Assembly: GCA_902805615.1 (NCBI GenBank)
Contig: CADCTQ010000335.1
Span: 1 to 35,604, forward strand
Length of the DNA stretch: 35,604 nt
Source of the DNA: an uncultured Cytophagales bacterium
GTDB taxonomy: Bacteria > Bacteroidota > Bacteroidia > Cytophagales > 172606-1
Direction of reading: 5' to 3'
The notes under the pieces: model-generated
The model's database searches: none
Told to the model about the DNA's origin: nothing
The model's input: only the letters and a program-made list of their open reading frames with translations
Translations under genes and position numbers: made by a program
Shown: piece after piece, positions 9,489 through 18,175 of the stretch
Layout: each line of letters starts with the position of its first letter
Numbering within the stretch: the stretch's first letter is position 1

Positions 9489-12400
9489 TTACCGGCTGAT
9501 GACAACCTTGAGCGGCGTGACCGAACCGTCATCCGCCACTACGTTCACCAGGTAGAGCCCGGTGGACAATTCCCGGGTGCCGACCACGATCCGGTTGTCG
9601 CCGGCGTGCAACACCTCGTTCACCGCTTTCACGGGGCGGCCCACGGCGTTGGTGAGGGTCACTTTTACGCCTTGTGCCGCCGGCGAGAAGTAGTGCAGGG
9701 TAAACTGGTCGCCGGCCGGGTTGGGATAGAGGCGTACCTCCCCTGCCCCACTGCGGGCTTCGGCCCCCCCGCTGGCGTCCAGCCGGGCGGTTGGCGAACC
9801 GAGTTCCACCAGCGAGAAGTCATCGCCGTAGGCAGCGCCCGAACCCAGGTACTTGTAGAGGAATACCGTGCCGCTGGTGTTCGTCGCGCCGGTGGTAAAT
9901 TCCACGACGGCTTCGCGGTAGGTGGTGCTGCCGATGGTGGCGAACTTGTTGGCCCCGCCGTACGCTTTGATCCCCAGGATCACGGAATCTCCCGCCGTGG
10001 TCACCCGGGCAAAACCCCGCAGTTCGTAGCGGGTGTTCGGCCTGAGGGTCACTACCTGTTCAAGGGTAGCCGGGTTGGCCCCTACCCGGCCGGCGTAGGT
10101 GCCGGTGCGGGCATTGGTGTTGGCGACGCCGGCATCCTGCCAGGTGGTCCAGGGCGTGAGCGTACCCGTTTCGAAGCCGGGGTTCCCGATCAGGTTGGTT
10201 TGCACCGTAGACGTACTGAAGAGCTGGCTCTGGGGAATTACTTGCCTGGCCTGGCTGGCGCTGGCCCATTGCAGGTTGGCCAGGGCACCATTGCCGTTCT
10301 CAAAGTACTCCATGCGGATGGCGTAACGCCGGCCGGCCGTGAGGGCAATGGTGCCGTTCCACTCGGTAGCCCCCTGGCTCACCCACTTGTCCACGAGCAG
10401 CTGGCCGTTCACCCACAGCCGCACGCCGTCGTCGGTGGTGGTGTAGAAGGTGTAGGTCTGGGAGAACCGGGGCAGCACCTCGCCCGTCCAGCGCGCGGAG
10501 AAGGTCTCTCCGGCAATGCCCGGGTCGGGCGAACCGGTTCCCCAGTTGAAGTTCACCGTCTTGTCTATCCGGCTGAGCTTGAACTCGGTCAGGTACATCG
10601 AGTCGTAGTATTCACCCTTCAGGCCGTCGCCCGGCGCGGGGGTGCTGAAAAGCTGGCTCTGGGGAATCACTTGCTTGGGCTGGCTGGCGCTCGACCATTG
10701 CAGCGTAGCCAGGGCGCCGGCCGTGTTCTCGAAGTACTCCATGCGGATGGCGTACCGCTGGCCGGCCGTGAGGGCAATGGTGCCGTTCCACTCGGCGGCC
10801 GCCTGGTTCACCCACTTGTCCACGAGCAGTTGGCCGTTCACCCACAGCCGTACGCCGTCGTCGGTGTTGACGAAGAAGGTGTAGGTCTGCGAATACCGGG
10901 GCAGGACTTCGCCGGTCCAGCGCACCGAATACGTATCAACCCCTATCGTCGAGGCGGGTGAACCCGTGCCCCAGTTGAAGTTGACGGTCCGGTCCACGCG
11001 ACTCAGCTTGAAGGCCGTCAGGTCCATGTTGTCGTAGTACTCACCCTTCAGGCCGTCGCCGCCGCCGCCGGCCGGGCCCACGGTCACCGCGTTGCTGGCC
11101 GCCGACTGGTTGCCGGCGCGGTCAACCGCTCTTACCGTGTACACGTAACTGCCGCCGGCCGCCAGCCCCCGGTCGGTGTACGTGGTGGCGGTCGTGGGCG
11201 TCGCGTTCACTTTGACGGCATCGCGGTACACGTCGTAGCCTTTCAACTCCACGTCGTCGGTGGAAGCGTTCCAGGAGAGCACCACCGTGCTGTCGGTGCG
11301 GTTGCTGCTGATCAGGCTGGCCGGCGCGGTGGGCCGGATGGTATCGGCAAAACCGATGTAGAGCGGTTCGCTGTAGCGGTTGTTGGTGCGGTCCTGCTCG
11401 GTGTACCGCCCGATGTCATTTACGAACGCCTCCACCCGCACGTTCACGTTGGGCGGCCCGGTCCAGGTCTGGTTCTGCGCCAGTTCCACCGACTCGCCGG
11501 GCTGGATCGCCGCCGTGTACGTATCCGAGAAGCCGGTGCTGCCGCCGTCCACGCTGAACAGCACGCCCGTGGTGATCCCGGCCGGCGTGGCCAGGGTGCC
11601 CCGGTTCTGGGCCACGGCCACGAACCGGATCTGGTCGCCGCCCCGCGGGTTGGCCGGCACGGTTTTGATGTCGGTCACCACCATGTCGGGGCCCGGGGCC
11701 ACCGGGCTGCCGAGGATGCCCAGGAACTCCAGGTGGCTCACGGTGATGCGCTTGTTCTCCTTGCAGACGATCTTGATCGTGTGCGTGGCGTCGGTGAGGC
11801 CGGTCTTTTCGTAGACCAGCTTGTCGGGCCCTTCAAAGGCGGCGGACGGGATGTTGACCGTGCGGTCGAGCACGTTGTCGATGTACACGTCGGCCGTGCC
11901 CATGTCGGAGACCACGTTGGAGAACCAGCGGAAGCCGGTGCCCTTGATGGTCAGTTGCGCGTGTTGCCCGAGGGTGGCCGTTTCGTGGGCGCTGCCCGCG
12001 GTGTTGTTGAGGAAGGCCGGCGTGTACAGCACCGAGGAACTGGTGTGGCTCACGAAGCGCCACTCGGGCTGCGGGGCGGCCACCCGGCCGGTATCGAGCC
12101 GGAAGTAATCGTATTCCCCGCCCTGGGTCTGGCCGAATTCCACCTGCACGGCAATGATGTTCTTCTTGCCCGGCACCAGGGTAATGTTCTGCTGCACTTC
12201 CCGCCAGGCGTTGTTGCTGTTGACGAGTTGAATCTGGCCGAAGAACTGCCCCGCGTTGAGCACTTCGTTGACCCGGATGTTGCGGGGCGAATCGAAGGTG
12301 GAGCGGTAGCGGATGGTGAGCACGTAGTTGGCCTGCACGGCCGTGAAACCGAAAATCTCGCAGCGGGTGGTGGTGAAGTTGTTGGTCACCATCTGCCCGT

Positions 12401-15400
12401 TGGAGGCGGTGGCGTTGCTCACCGCCTGCGGGAACTGCGAACCGGCCGGAATGCACCGTTCGGCTTCGAAGATCGGGCCGCCGGCCGTCACGGGCATGGC
12501 GGGCGTCGTGACCCCGGCCGTGTTGCTGCGGAGCGACTTGTTGCCCGAATCGTCGAAGGCTTCCACCGTGTAGTTGTAGGTGGTGGATTCTTCCACGGTA
12601 ATGTCGGTGAACACGTTCAGGGCAGCGGGTACCACGTTGATGGACACCCCGTTGCGGAAGATGCGGTAGCCCGACACGGCCACGTTGTCGGAGGAGGGCC
12701 GCCAGGCCAGGTCCACCTGCCGGAACGAACGGGCGGTGGCCGTGAGCGTGGCCGGCGGGGTGGGCACCTGGGTTTCCTTGCGGTTGAGGATGTACTGCAC
12801 CGACTCGCCGGGGGCCAGCGTTTCGGTGAACCTCAGCGTATCGCCGCCGTGTTCCACCCGCGAAACGGCTTCCGAATACACGTCCCCGTTGCCGTACCGT
12901 TCCCCCGTGAAGGTGCCGCCGCCCGGCATGGCTACCTTCACCCGCAGCGTCAGGGTCGAGGTTTCGAAGTTGACGAAGTTCATCAGGTACTTGTCGGAAC
13001 TGGCCCCGGTGCTGGCGCGGCCCAGCGTGGCCGTGTTGACGGCCCGGAAGTAGGCTTTCTTGCCGGCCAGTTCGGCCGCATTCTCGTACAGGTAGGCCAG
13101 CGGTTCGCCGTGCGTGGCGTAGGCCAGCGCCAGGCGGCGGAACGTCTTGAGGCGGGGCTGGGCGGGCTCCCGGCGGTTGGGCCGCACCTGGGCGTTCTCG
13201 GGGTTCAGTTTTCCGGTCGCCACGTCGGAGACCCACATGGTGAAATTGCCGGGCGAAAAGGCGGCGTGGTACATGATGTGGTCCACGTAGCCGATGTTGC
13301 CCCGCATCTCCCGGTCGAACACGGCGATGTAGCGGTTGGCGAAGGTGCCGTAGCGGTTGTCGTCGGCGGCGTCGTCGTTGGCCCCGGTCTCGCTCATCAC
13401 CATGTCTTTGGGGAAACCGTCGCCGGTGTAGCTGTCGTAGGTGCGCAGCGTTTCCACCAGCGAGCCGCCCAGGCCGCCCACGCCCGAGGTGCTGTAGCTG
13501 TGGCCGTTGGTCAGGTCGCTGATTTCCTCAATGGGGCGGCGCTGGGCGGGGTCGCGTTCCCAGCCGCTGGGAATGCCGTTGGTGGGCCAGTACGCCCAGC
13601 CGGGGGCCACCACCTTCACGTGCGGGGCGTAGGCGGGTTTTTCGGCCTGGGCCATCTCCACAATGGCTTTGGTGCCCACCTGCGAGGAGCCGAACAGGCC
13701 CGGTTCGTTTTCGGTTTCCACCGCCGCCAGCAGGTCGCCGTAGTTGGTCAGGTAGTCGCGGTAGCGCTGCCGCACGGTGGTGTTGATGGTGCCGGCCAGC
13801 ACGTCGCTGCTGCGGGTGGTGCTGCCCTCGAACGGGATGGTCATCGGCAGGATGTTCAACTGGCGCATCGTGAGCAGGTAGGCGCGGATGCCCGGGTTGA
13901 ACGACTGGGTGATGTCGGCCCCGTCGCGCATCCAGTTGCCGCTGTAGGCAATGCCGCTCCACTTGGAAAGCAGGTACGCCGACCGGGCGTCGAAGTACGG
14001 GTCTTCGCGGAAGTCGTTGCCCATGTGGACGTACCGGCCGTGGAGGGGCTCCCGGGCTTTTTCGGCCAGTGTCTTCAGGGTCACGTGGTCCCACTCCCAC
14101 CAGTGGTACTGGTCGCCCGAGTTGTCGGCAAACAGGCCCCGGTCGGCTTCCAGCCGCAGTTGGTTGACGCCGGTTTTGAGGAATTCTTTGGGAATGTAGA
14201 GGCGGTAGGTCTCCTTGAACTTGTAGGCGAGGCCGTTGCCGTTGAGGCCGGCAATCTGGATCATCCCCGCCAGGGTGTTGTTGGAAAACACGGCCATCTG
14301 GGGCGTGGACTGGAAGGCGTCCAGGATGCGGAAGCTCAACTCCACGCCGAACTCGGGAACCGCCGACAGGTTATAGGTGAGTTTCAAAGCGCCGTTCCGG
14401 TCGAGCTTGAGCCCCTTGGCAATGATCTTCCAGTTGGTGCGCGTACTCCAGTCGCCCGGTACGGCCAGGGAGTCGGTACGCCGGGTGGTGGCGTAGTCGG
14501 TGAATTCGACCGAGGAGTTGTCGTCCCGGCCCAGCCGCCAGAGGACGGCGCCCGGCACGATGGGCGGGCCGGAAACGGTGGTGATCGTATACGCCCCGTT
14601 GGCGGAAAGCGGGAAGCCGGCCGGGCGGGAGGTTGCCGCGTCGGCTTTGAGGCGCACCTGCACGGCGCCGTAGGCGTACACCTGGTCGCCCACCGGCTGC
14701 GGCTTGGCCGTGACGGCCTGCCAGGTCTGGCCCCGGTTCACGGAGTATTCGTAGTTGGCAATGCCCGGGTACCGGGGAATGTCCGTCCAGGAGAAGGTGT
14801 TGGTGGCGTCGTTGACGACCGGGTTGGTCGGCATCACGTCGGCGGCCAGTTCGAGGCGGAAGTAGTCGTAGTCGGCGCCCTGCGCGTCGTTGAAGTCGGT
14901 CCGGAGCACAATCGTGTTGTTCTCGCTGGCCCGCAGTTGCAGGAGTTGCTGGTAGATGGCAAAGCCGTTCCCGGAGTTAGCGAGGGTGATGCGGGTGGTG
15001 ACCCCGTTGACGACCAGCGACTTGGCCTTGTCTTCGTCGGAGCGGTAGCGGATCGCAAACACGTACTGCCCGTTGCCGAAGGCGTAGAACGGCGGCAGCG
15101 TGAGGGACGTGGTGGTGGTATTGTTGCCGACTTCCTTGCCGCCCGAAGCCCCGCTGTTGGCGTAGACCTTGGGAAACTCCGAGGTGGCGGCGATCAGGTT
15201 TTCGGCTTCGAACAGCGGACCGGCCGGCGCGGTGGGCACGGTGGTGGTGGTCAGCGTGGCGGGAGTGGATGCCCGGCCGTCGGTGCCCTTGGCTTTCACG
15301 GCAAACGTGTACGTGGTGCCGGCCGTCAGGCCCGTCGCCTGGTAGGTGGTGCCGGCGGTGGTGGTGAGCGAATCGGCGCCCCGGTACACTACGTACCCGC

Positions 15401-16151
15401 TGATGCCGGCGCTGCTCGTGGAAGCGTTCCAGGCGAGGCTTACGGAAGTGCCGGTTTTGGCCGTGTAGCGCAGGTCGCCCGGCGCGGTCGGGTACTCGGG
15501 TTCGAACGGTGAAAGGCGGCTCCCGGGAATGGGCCGCTGCTGGGTGCCGTCGGGCAACTGCCAGCCCACGGCCAGGTGGTCGCCGCCGGTGCCTTCTTTG
15601 TGCAGGGCCTCGATGTAATAGGCCGTTCCGGCCTGCAAAGCGATGGGCGCCGACTGCTGGGAAGGAAATTTGCCCCACTCCCGGGAAGCGGTAGAGCCGG
15701 TCACGGAAGCAATGCGGACCTTGCCGGCCGGGCTGGCACTCGTGCTCAGCCACAGTTCGCTCTCGTCGTCGGAAGCAATCCAGAAGGTGTAATTGCCCGT
15801 GGCGGGCGGACAGACGTATCCCCGGATGCGCGCGCCGTAATTGTCGCCGGTGTTGGTGGGCGACTCAAAAGAGGTAATGTACCCGTTGCTGCCCGGCGTC
15901 GTGTTTACGGGAATCGCCGTGACGGCCGTACCCGCAATGCCGTTCCACTGTTCGCGCAGGATGGTGCCCGTGGCGGCGCAGGGCACGGCCTGGGCCGACA
16001 CGGCCGACTTGTTGGTTCGCGCCAGCAAACGGGTATATCGTTTGGTGCCGGCCAGGGTCACCAGGCCCAGGGCCGTAATGAGCAGCAGGGCCCCCAGGTT
16101 GCGGAGGGTCAGCCGGGAAAAAGTTCGTGGAGGCGTAAATTGTTGAGACAT
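9489..16151 (-). CDS. Paralogous giant secreted multidomain protein: PA14, FN3, CBM-like, rhamnogalacturonan-lyase-like beta domain, GH-A-like core, FN3, CBM-like, CARDB-like, FN3, 2x PA14, CBM4/9-like, T9SS tail
   Basis: 2230-aa ORF; start likely MSQQFTPPRTFSRLTLRNLGALLLITALGLVTLA (16151) rather than 16181. ETENEPGLFG and MSETGANDDAADDNRYG motifs; tail ARSGAGEVRLYPNPAGDQFTLHY...TGLYLVNVVADDGSVTPLKVVISR. Confidence 0.93.
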   Translation of the reverse strand: MSQQFTPPRTFSRLTLRNLGALLLITALGLVTLAGTKRYTRLLARTNKSAVSAQAVPCAATGTILREQWNGIAGTAVTAIPVNTTPGSNGYITSFESPTNTGDNYGARIRGYVCPPATGNYTFWIASDDESELWLSTSASPAGKVRIASVTGSTASREWGKFPSQQSAPIALQAGTAYYIEALHKEGTGGDHLAVGWQLPDGTQQRPIPGSRLSPFEPEYPTAPGDLRYTAKTGTSVSLAWNASTSSAGISGYVVYRGADSLTTTAGTTYQATGLTAGTTYTFAVKAKGTDGRASTPATLTTTTVPTAPAGPLFEAENLIAATSEFPKVYANSGASGGKEVGNNTTTTSLTLPPFYAFGNGQYVFAIRYRSDEDKAKSLVVNGVTTRITLANSGNGFAIYQQLLQLRASENNTIVLRTDFNDAQGADYDYFRLELAADVMPTNPVVNDATNTFSWTDIPRYPGIANYEYSVNRGQTWQAVTAKPQPVGDQVYAYGAVQVRLKADAATSRPAGFPLSANGAYTITTVSGPPIVPGAVLWRLGRDDNSSVEFTDYATTRRTDSLAVPGDWSTRTNWKIIAKGLKLDRNGALKLTYNLSAVPEFGVELSFRILDAFQSTPQMAVFSNNTLAGMIQIAGLNGNGLAYKFKETYRLYIPKEFLKTGVNQLRLEADRGLFADNSGDQYHWWEWDHVTLKTLAEKAREPLHGRYVHMGNDFREDPYFDARSAYLLSKWSGIAYSGNWMRDGADITQSFNPGIRAYLLTMRQLNILPMTIPFEGSTTRSSDVLAGTINTTVRQRYRDYLTNYGDLLAAVETENEPGLFGSSQVGTKAIVEMAQAEKPAYAPHVKVVAPGWAYWPTNGIPSGWERDPAQRRPIEEISDLTNGHSYSTSGVGGLGGSLVETLRTYDSYTGDGFPKDMVMSETGANDDAADDNRYGTFANRYIAVFDREMRGNIGYVDHIMYHAAFSPGNFTMWVSDVATGKLNPENAQVRPNRREPAQPRLKTFRRLALAYATHGEPLAYLYENAAELAGKKAYFRAVNTATLGRASTGASSDKYLMNFVNFETSTLTLRVKVAMPGGGTFTGERYGNGDVYSEAVSRVEHGGDTLRFTETLAPGESVQYILNRKETQVPTPPATLTATARSFRQVDLAWRPSSDNVAVSGYRIFRNGVSINVVPAALNVFTDITVEESTTYNYTVEAFDDSGNKSLRSNTAGVTTPAMPVTAGGPIFEAERCIPAGSQFPQAVSNATASNGQMVTNNFTTTRCEIFGFTAVQANYVLTIRYRSTFDSPRNIRVNEVLNAGQFFGQIQLVNSNNAWREVQQNITLVPGKKNIIAVQVEFGQTQGGEYDYFRLDTGRVAAPQPEWRFVSHTSSSVLYTPAFLNNTAGSAHETATLGQHAQLTIKGTGFRWFSNVVSDMGTADVYIDNVLDRTVNIPSAAFEGPDKLVYEKTGLTDATHTIKIVCKENKRITVSHLEFLGILGSPVAPGPDMVVTDIKTVPANPRGGDQIRFVAVAQNRGTLATPAGITTGVLFSVDGGSTGFSDTYTAAIQPGESVELAQNQTWTGPPNVNVRVEAFVNDIGRYTEQDRTNNRYSEPLYIGFADTIRPTAPASLISSNRTDSTVVLSWNASTDDVELKGYDVYRDAVKVNATPTTATTYTDRGLAAGGSYVYTVRAVDRAGNQSAASNAVTVGPAGGGGDGLKGEYYDNMDLTAFKLSRVDRTVNFNWGTGSPASTIGVDTYSVRWTGEVLPRYSQTYTFFVNTDDGVRLWVNGQLLVDKWVNQAAAEWNGTIALTAGQRYAIRMEYFENTAGALATLQWSSASQPKQVIPQSQLFSTPAPGDGLKGEYYDSMYLTEFKLSRIDKTVNFNWGTGSPDPGIAGETFSARWTGEVLPRFSQTYTFYTTTDDGVRLWVNGQLLVDKWVSQGATEWNGTIALTAGRRYAIRMEYFENGNGALANLQWASASQARQVIPQSQLFSTSTVQTNLIGNPGFETGTLTPWTTWQDAGVANTNARTGTYAGRVGANPATLEQVVTLRPNTRYELRGFARVTTAGDSVILGIKAYGGANKFATIGSTTYREAVVEFTTGATNTSGTVFLYKYLGSGAAYGDDFSLVELGSPTARLDASGGAEARSGAGEVRLYPNPAGDQFTLHYFSPAAQGVKVTLTNAVGRPVKAVNEVLHAGDNRIVVGTRELSTGLYLVNVVADDGSVTPLKVVISR
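10212..11060 (-). repeat. Tandem duplication of a PA14 module (about 425 bp per unit) inside the second giant CDS
   Basis: Two units DGLKGEYYD(N/S)M.LT.FKLSR.D.TVNFNWGTGSP...WVNGQLLVDKWV...EWNGTIALTAG.RYAIRMEYFEN...QVIPQSQLFST, encoded by near-identical DNA. Confidence 0.9.
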
Positions 16152-16510
16152 AAACGGGGGGTAGTGTTGAACGTAATACAATCAGGTTACAGGCTTTTTG
16201 GGCTGCTATCGTATAATCTCATGTTGAATAAATCCTATTTTTTCTCCGCAAAGGAAGTACTCTCCCAGTAGCTGCTCCTGGAGAAGCAGCCCGGGCAAGA
16301 CGAACCGTACGCAAGGGAACCGGCATGACTGCCTTCAGCGAAAGGCGGCTAAAAAACGCAGTCCCCGGCGGGCAAGAGGGTAACCCGCCGGGAAGCAGCG
16401 CCGCCTCGGTCAATCAGGTTGGAGAATCAAACGGGGCACGCAAGGGTACTGTCATTTTTCTTTCCATAGCGGGTATTTTCTCACGCAAATCCTATTCTTT
16501 TAGTACTCGG

Positions 16511-16613
16511 TATTAGGGATTAGGGATTAGGGTATTGGTGGTGCCCGGCGGCGCTGCTGCCCCAATCCCTCATTACCCCAATACCCAATACCCAATCCTT
16601 AATCCCTAATACC
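16511..16613. repeat. Heptanucleotide tandem arrays (ATTAGGG)n and (CCCAATA/CCTAATC)n arranged as a long imperfect inverted repeat, overlapping the susD-like stop codon
   Basis: TATTAGGGATTAGGGATTAGGGTATTGG ... CCCCAATACCCAATACCCAATCCTTAATCCCTAATACCC. Confidence 0.8.
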
Positions 16614-18138
16614 CGTTGTTCTGCGTCATGGCGGGGTTGAGTTGGATTTCGTTGGTGGGGATGGGCATGGCCTGGTGAATGCCCGGCGTAAAGCCCCGGG
16701 GGGTGAGCAGGTCGTCGGCAACGCCCCAGCGCAGCAGGTCAAACCAGCGGTGGCCTTCCCCGCACAGTTCGAGGAACCGTTCGTCGCGGATGGCCTGCCG
16801 CAGTTCCGCCGCACCGGCCACGGTTCGGTCGGCCTCCGGCGAAGGGGTGCCCGGGCTGAGCCCGTAGGCCCGGCGGCGCACCTTGTTCACGTATTCGAGG
16901 GCCACGGTGGCGTTGCCCCTTTCGAGCTGCGCCTCGGCGTACATCAGGTACACGTCGGCCAGCCGCATCAGGGGCATGTTGATCTCGTTGTTGAACAGCC
17001 CCGGGCCCGTGTTGACGGCGCTGCGGTCGGCGCGGATGAACTTCTTGGGCGAGTACCCCGTGCCGTTGGTATTCTTGTAGGGCTGCCAGTTGGCATTGTC
17101 GCCCATTTTCACGCTGTCTTTGCCGGGAATGAACGCCGTGTGGCGCAGGCGGGGGTCGGTGCCGAACTGCGTGACGGTGGCCGGCGACAGGCTCACGTTG
17201 CCCCAGCCCAGCGGGTCGGGGGCGTGGCGGGTGGCGTAGGCGTGGCCCGGCCCGCCGTCCCACGACATCATGGGGGACTTGTCGGAGAACTGCACCTCGA
17301 AGATGGATTCGGGGCTGTTTTCGGCTTTGCCGTTGAAATTGTCGCCGTAGTTGGGCAACAGGCTGTAGGCGGGGTTGCCGATGACTTCCTCGAACTTGGC
17401 CGCGGCCCCTTCCCAGTTCTGCTGGTACAGGTACACCTTGCCCAGGTACGCCGTGGCGGCGCCTTTGGTCACGCGGCCCAGCCCGTTGCCCGTCCAGGCC
17501 ACCGGCAGCAGTCCCTCGGCCGTCCGCAGGTCGGCAATGACCTGGGCGTACACTTCACTGACCGGGGCCCGCTTCACGTACATCTGGTCCCGGTTCACCG
17601 GCGTGCCGGTCACCACCGGGAAGCCCGGGGCGGCCCCATCCACGATCACCGGCTGCTGCCCCCAGATGTTGACGCCCAGGAAGTGGGCAAAGGCCCGGAT
17701 GAAATACGCCTGCCCAAGGATGTATTCCTTGTTCTGTTGAGTGATCTGCTCGGGCACCTTCATCTTCTCCACGTTTTCGATCACGTCGTTGGACCGCAGC
17801 ACCATTTTGGCCACGCCGTACCACGCCGAGCGGAGGGTGGCATTTTCGGAGGAGACGCTGAACTGCTTGATCTCGTTCCAGCCGGCGTCGCCCTTCCACA
17901 CCAGGTCGTACTCGTCGGTGATCTGGTGGAGGAAAAAGTGGATCTGGTCGCCCCACAGGTCAATGTCCTTGAGCGGCGCGTACACCCCCGTCAGGGCCAG
18001 GTTGGCATTGTCGGTGTCCACGTAGAGCGAGGAGGCGCCCAGGTTGTTGGGGTCGGGCGTCTCGAGGAACTCATCTTTGCAGCCCGGGGCGGCCAGCAGG
18101 GTAATCAGCAGGGGGGTAAGTATATAGCGTTTTTTCAT
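16606..18138 (-). CDS. susD-like: SusD/RagB family nutrient-binding outer membrane lipoprotein
   Basis: MKKRYILTPLLITLLAAPGCKDEFLETPDPNN lipobox; SusD-type GQAYFIRAFAHFLGVNIWG and LCGEGHRWFDLLRWG motifs. ATG at 18138 preferred over track start 18303. Confidence 0.97.
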   Translation of the reverse strand: MKKRYILTPLLITLLAAPGCKDEFLETPDPNNLGASSLYVDTDNANLALTGVYAPLKDIDLWGDQIHFFLHQITDEYDLVWKGDAGWNEIKQFSVSSENATLRSAWYGVAKMVLRSNDVIENVEKMKVPEQITQQNKEYILGQAYFIRAFAHFLGVNIWGQQPVIVDGAAPGFPVVTGTPVNRDQMYVKRAPVSEVYAQVIADLRTAEGLLPVAWTGNGLGRVTKGAATAYLGKVYLYQQNWEGAAAKFEEVIGNPAYSLLPNYGDNFNGKAENSPESIFEVQFSDKSPMMSWDGGPGHAYATRHAPDPLGWGNVSLSPATVTQFGTDPRLRHTAFIPGKDSVKMGDNANWQPYKNTNGTGYSPKKFIRADRSAVNTGPGLFNNEINMPLMRLADVYLMYAEAQLERGNATVALEYVNKVRRRAYGLSPGTPSPEADRTVAGAAELRQAIRDERFLELCGEGHRWFDLLRWGVADDLLTPRGFTPGIHQAMPIPTNEIQLNPAMTQNNGY

Positions 18139-18175
18139 GTTGCGCAGGATTAGCGGGAAATGGGAGTGGGAATGT

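Noticed and set aside
11733-15512. 1259-aa plus-strand ORF opposite the second giant gene
   Set aside because: Same antisense shadow pattern (VGVHVVGHGH-type composition) with blocks mirroring the shadow ORF of the paralog; no domain signature
16642-18153. 503-aa plus-strand ORF opposite the susD-like gene
   Set aside because: Antisense shadow of a clear SusD/RagB lipoprotein
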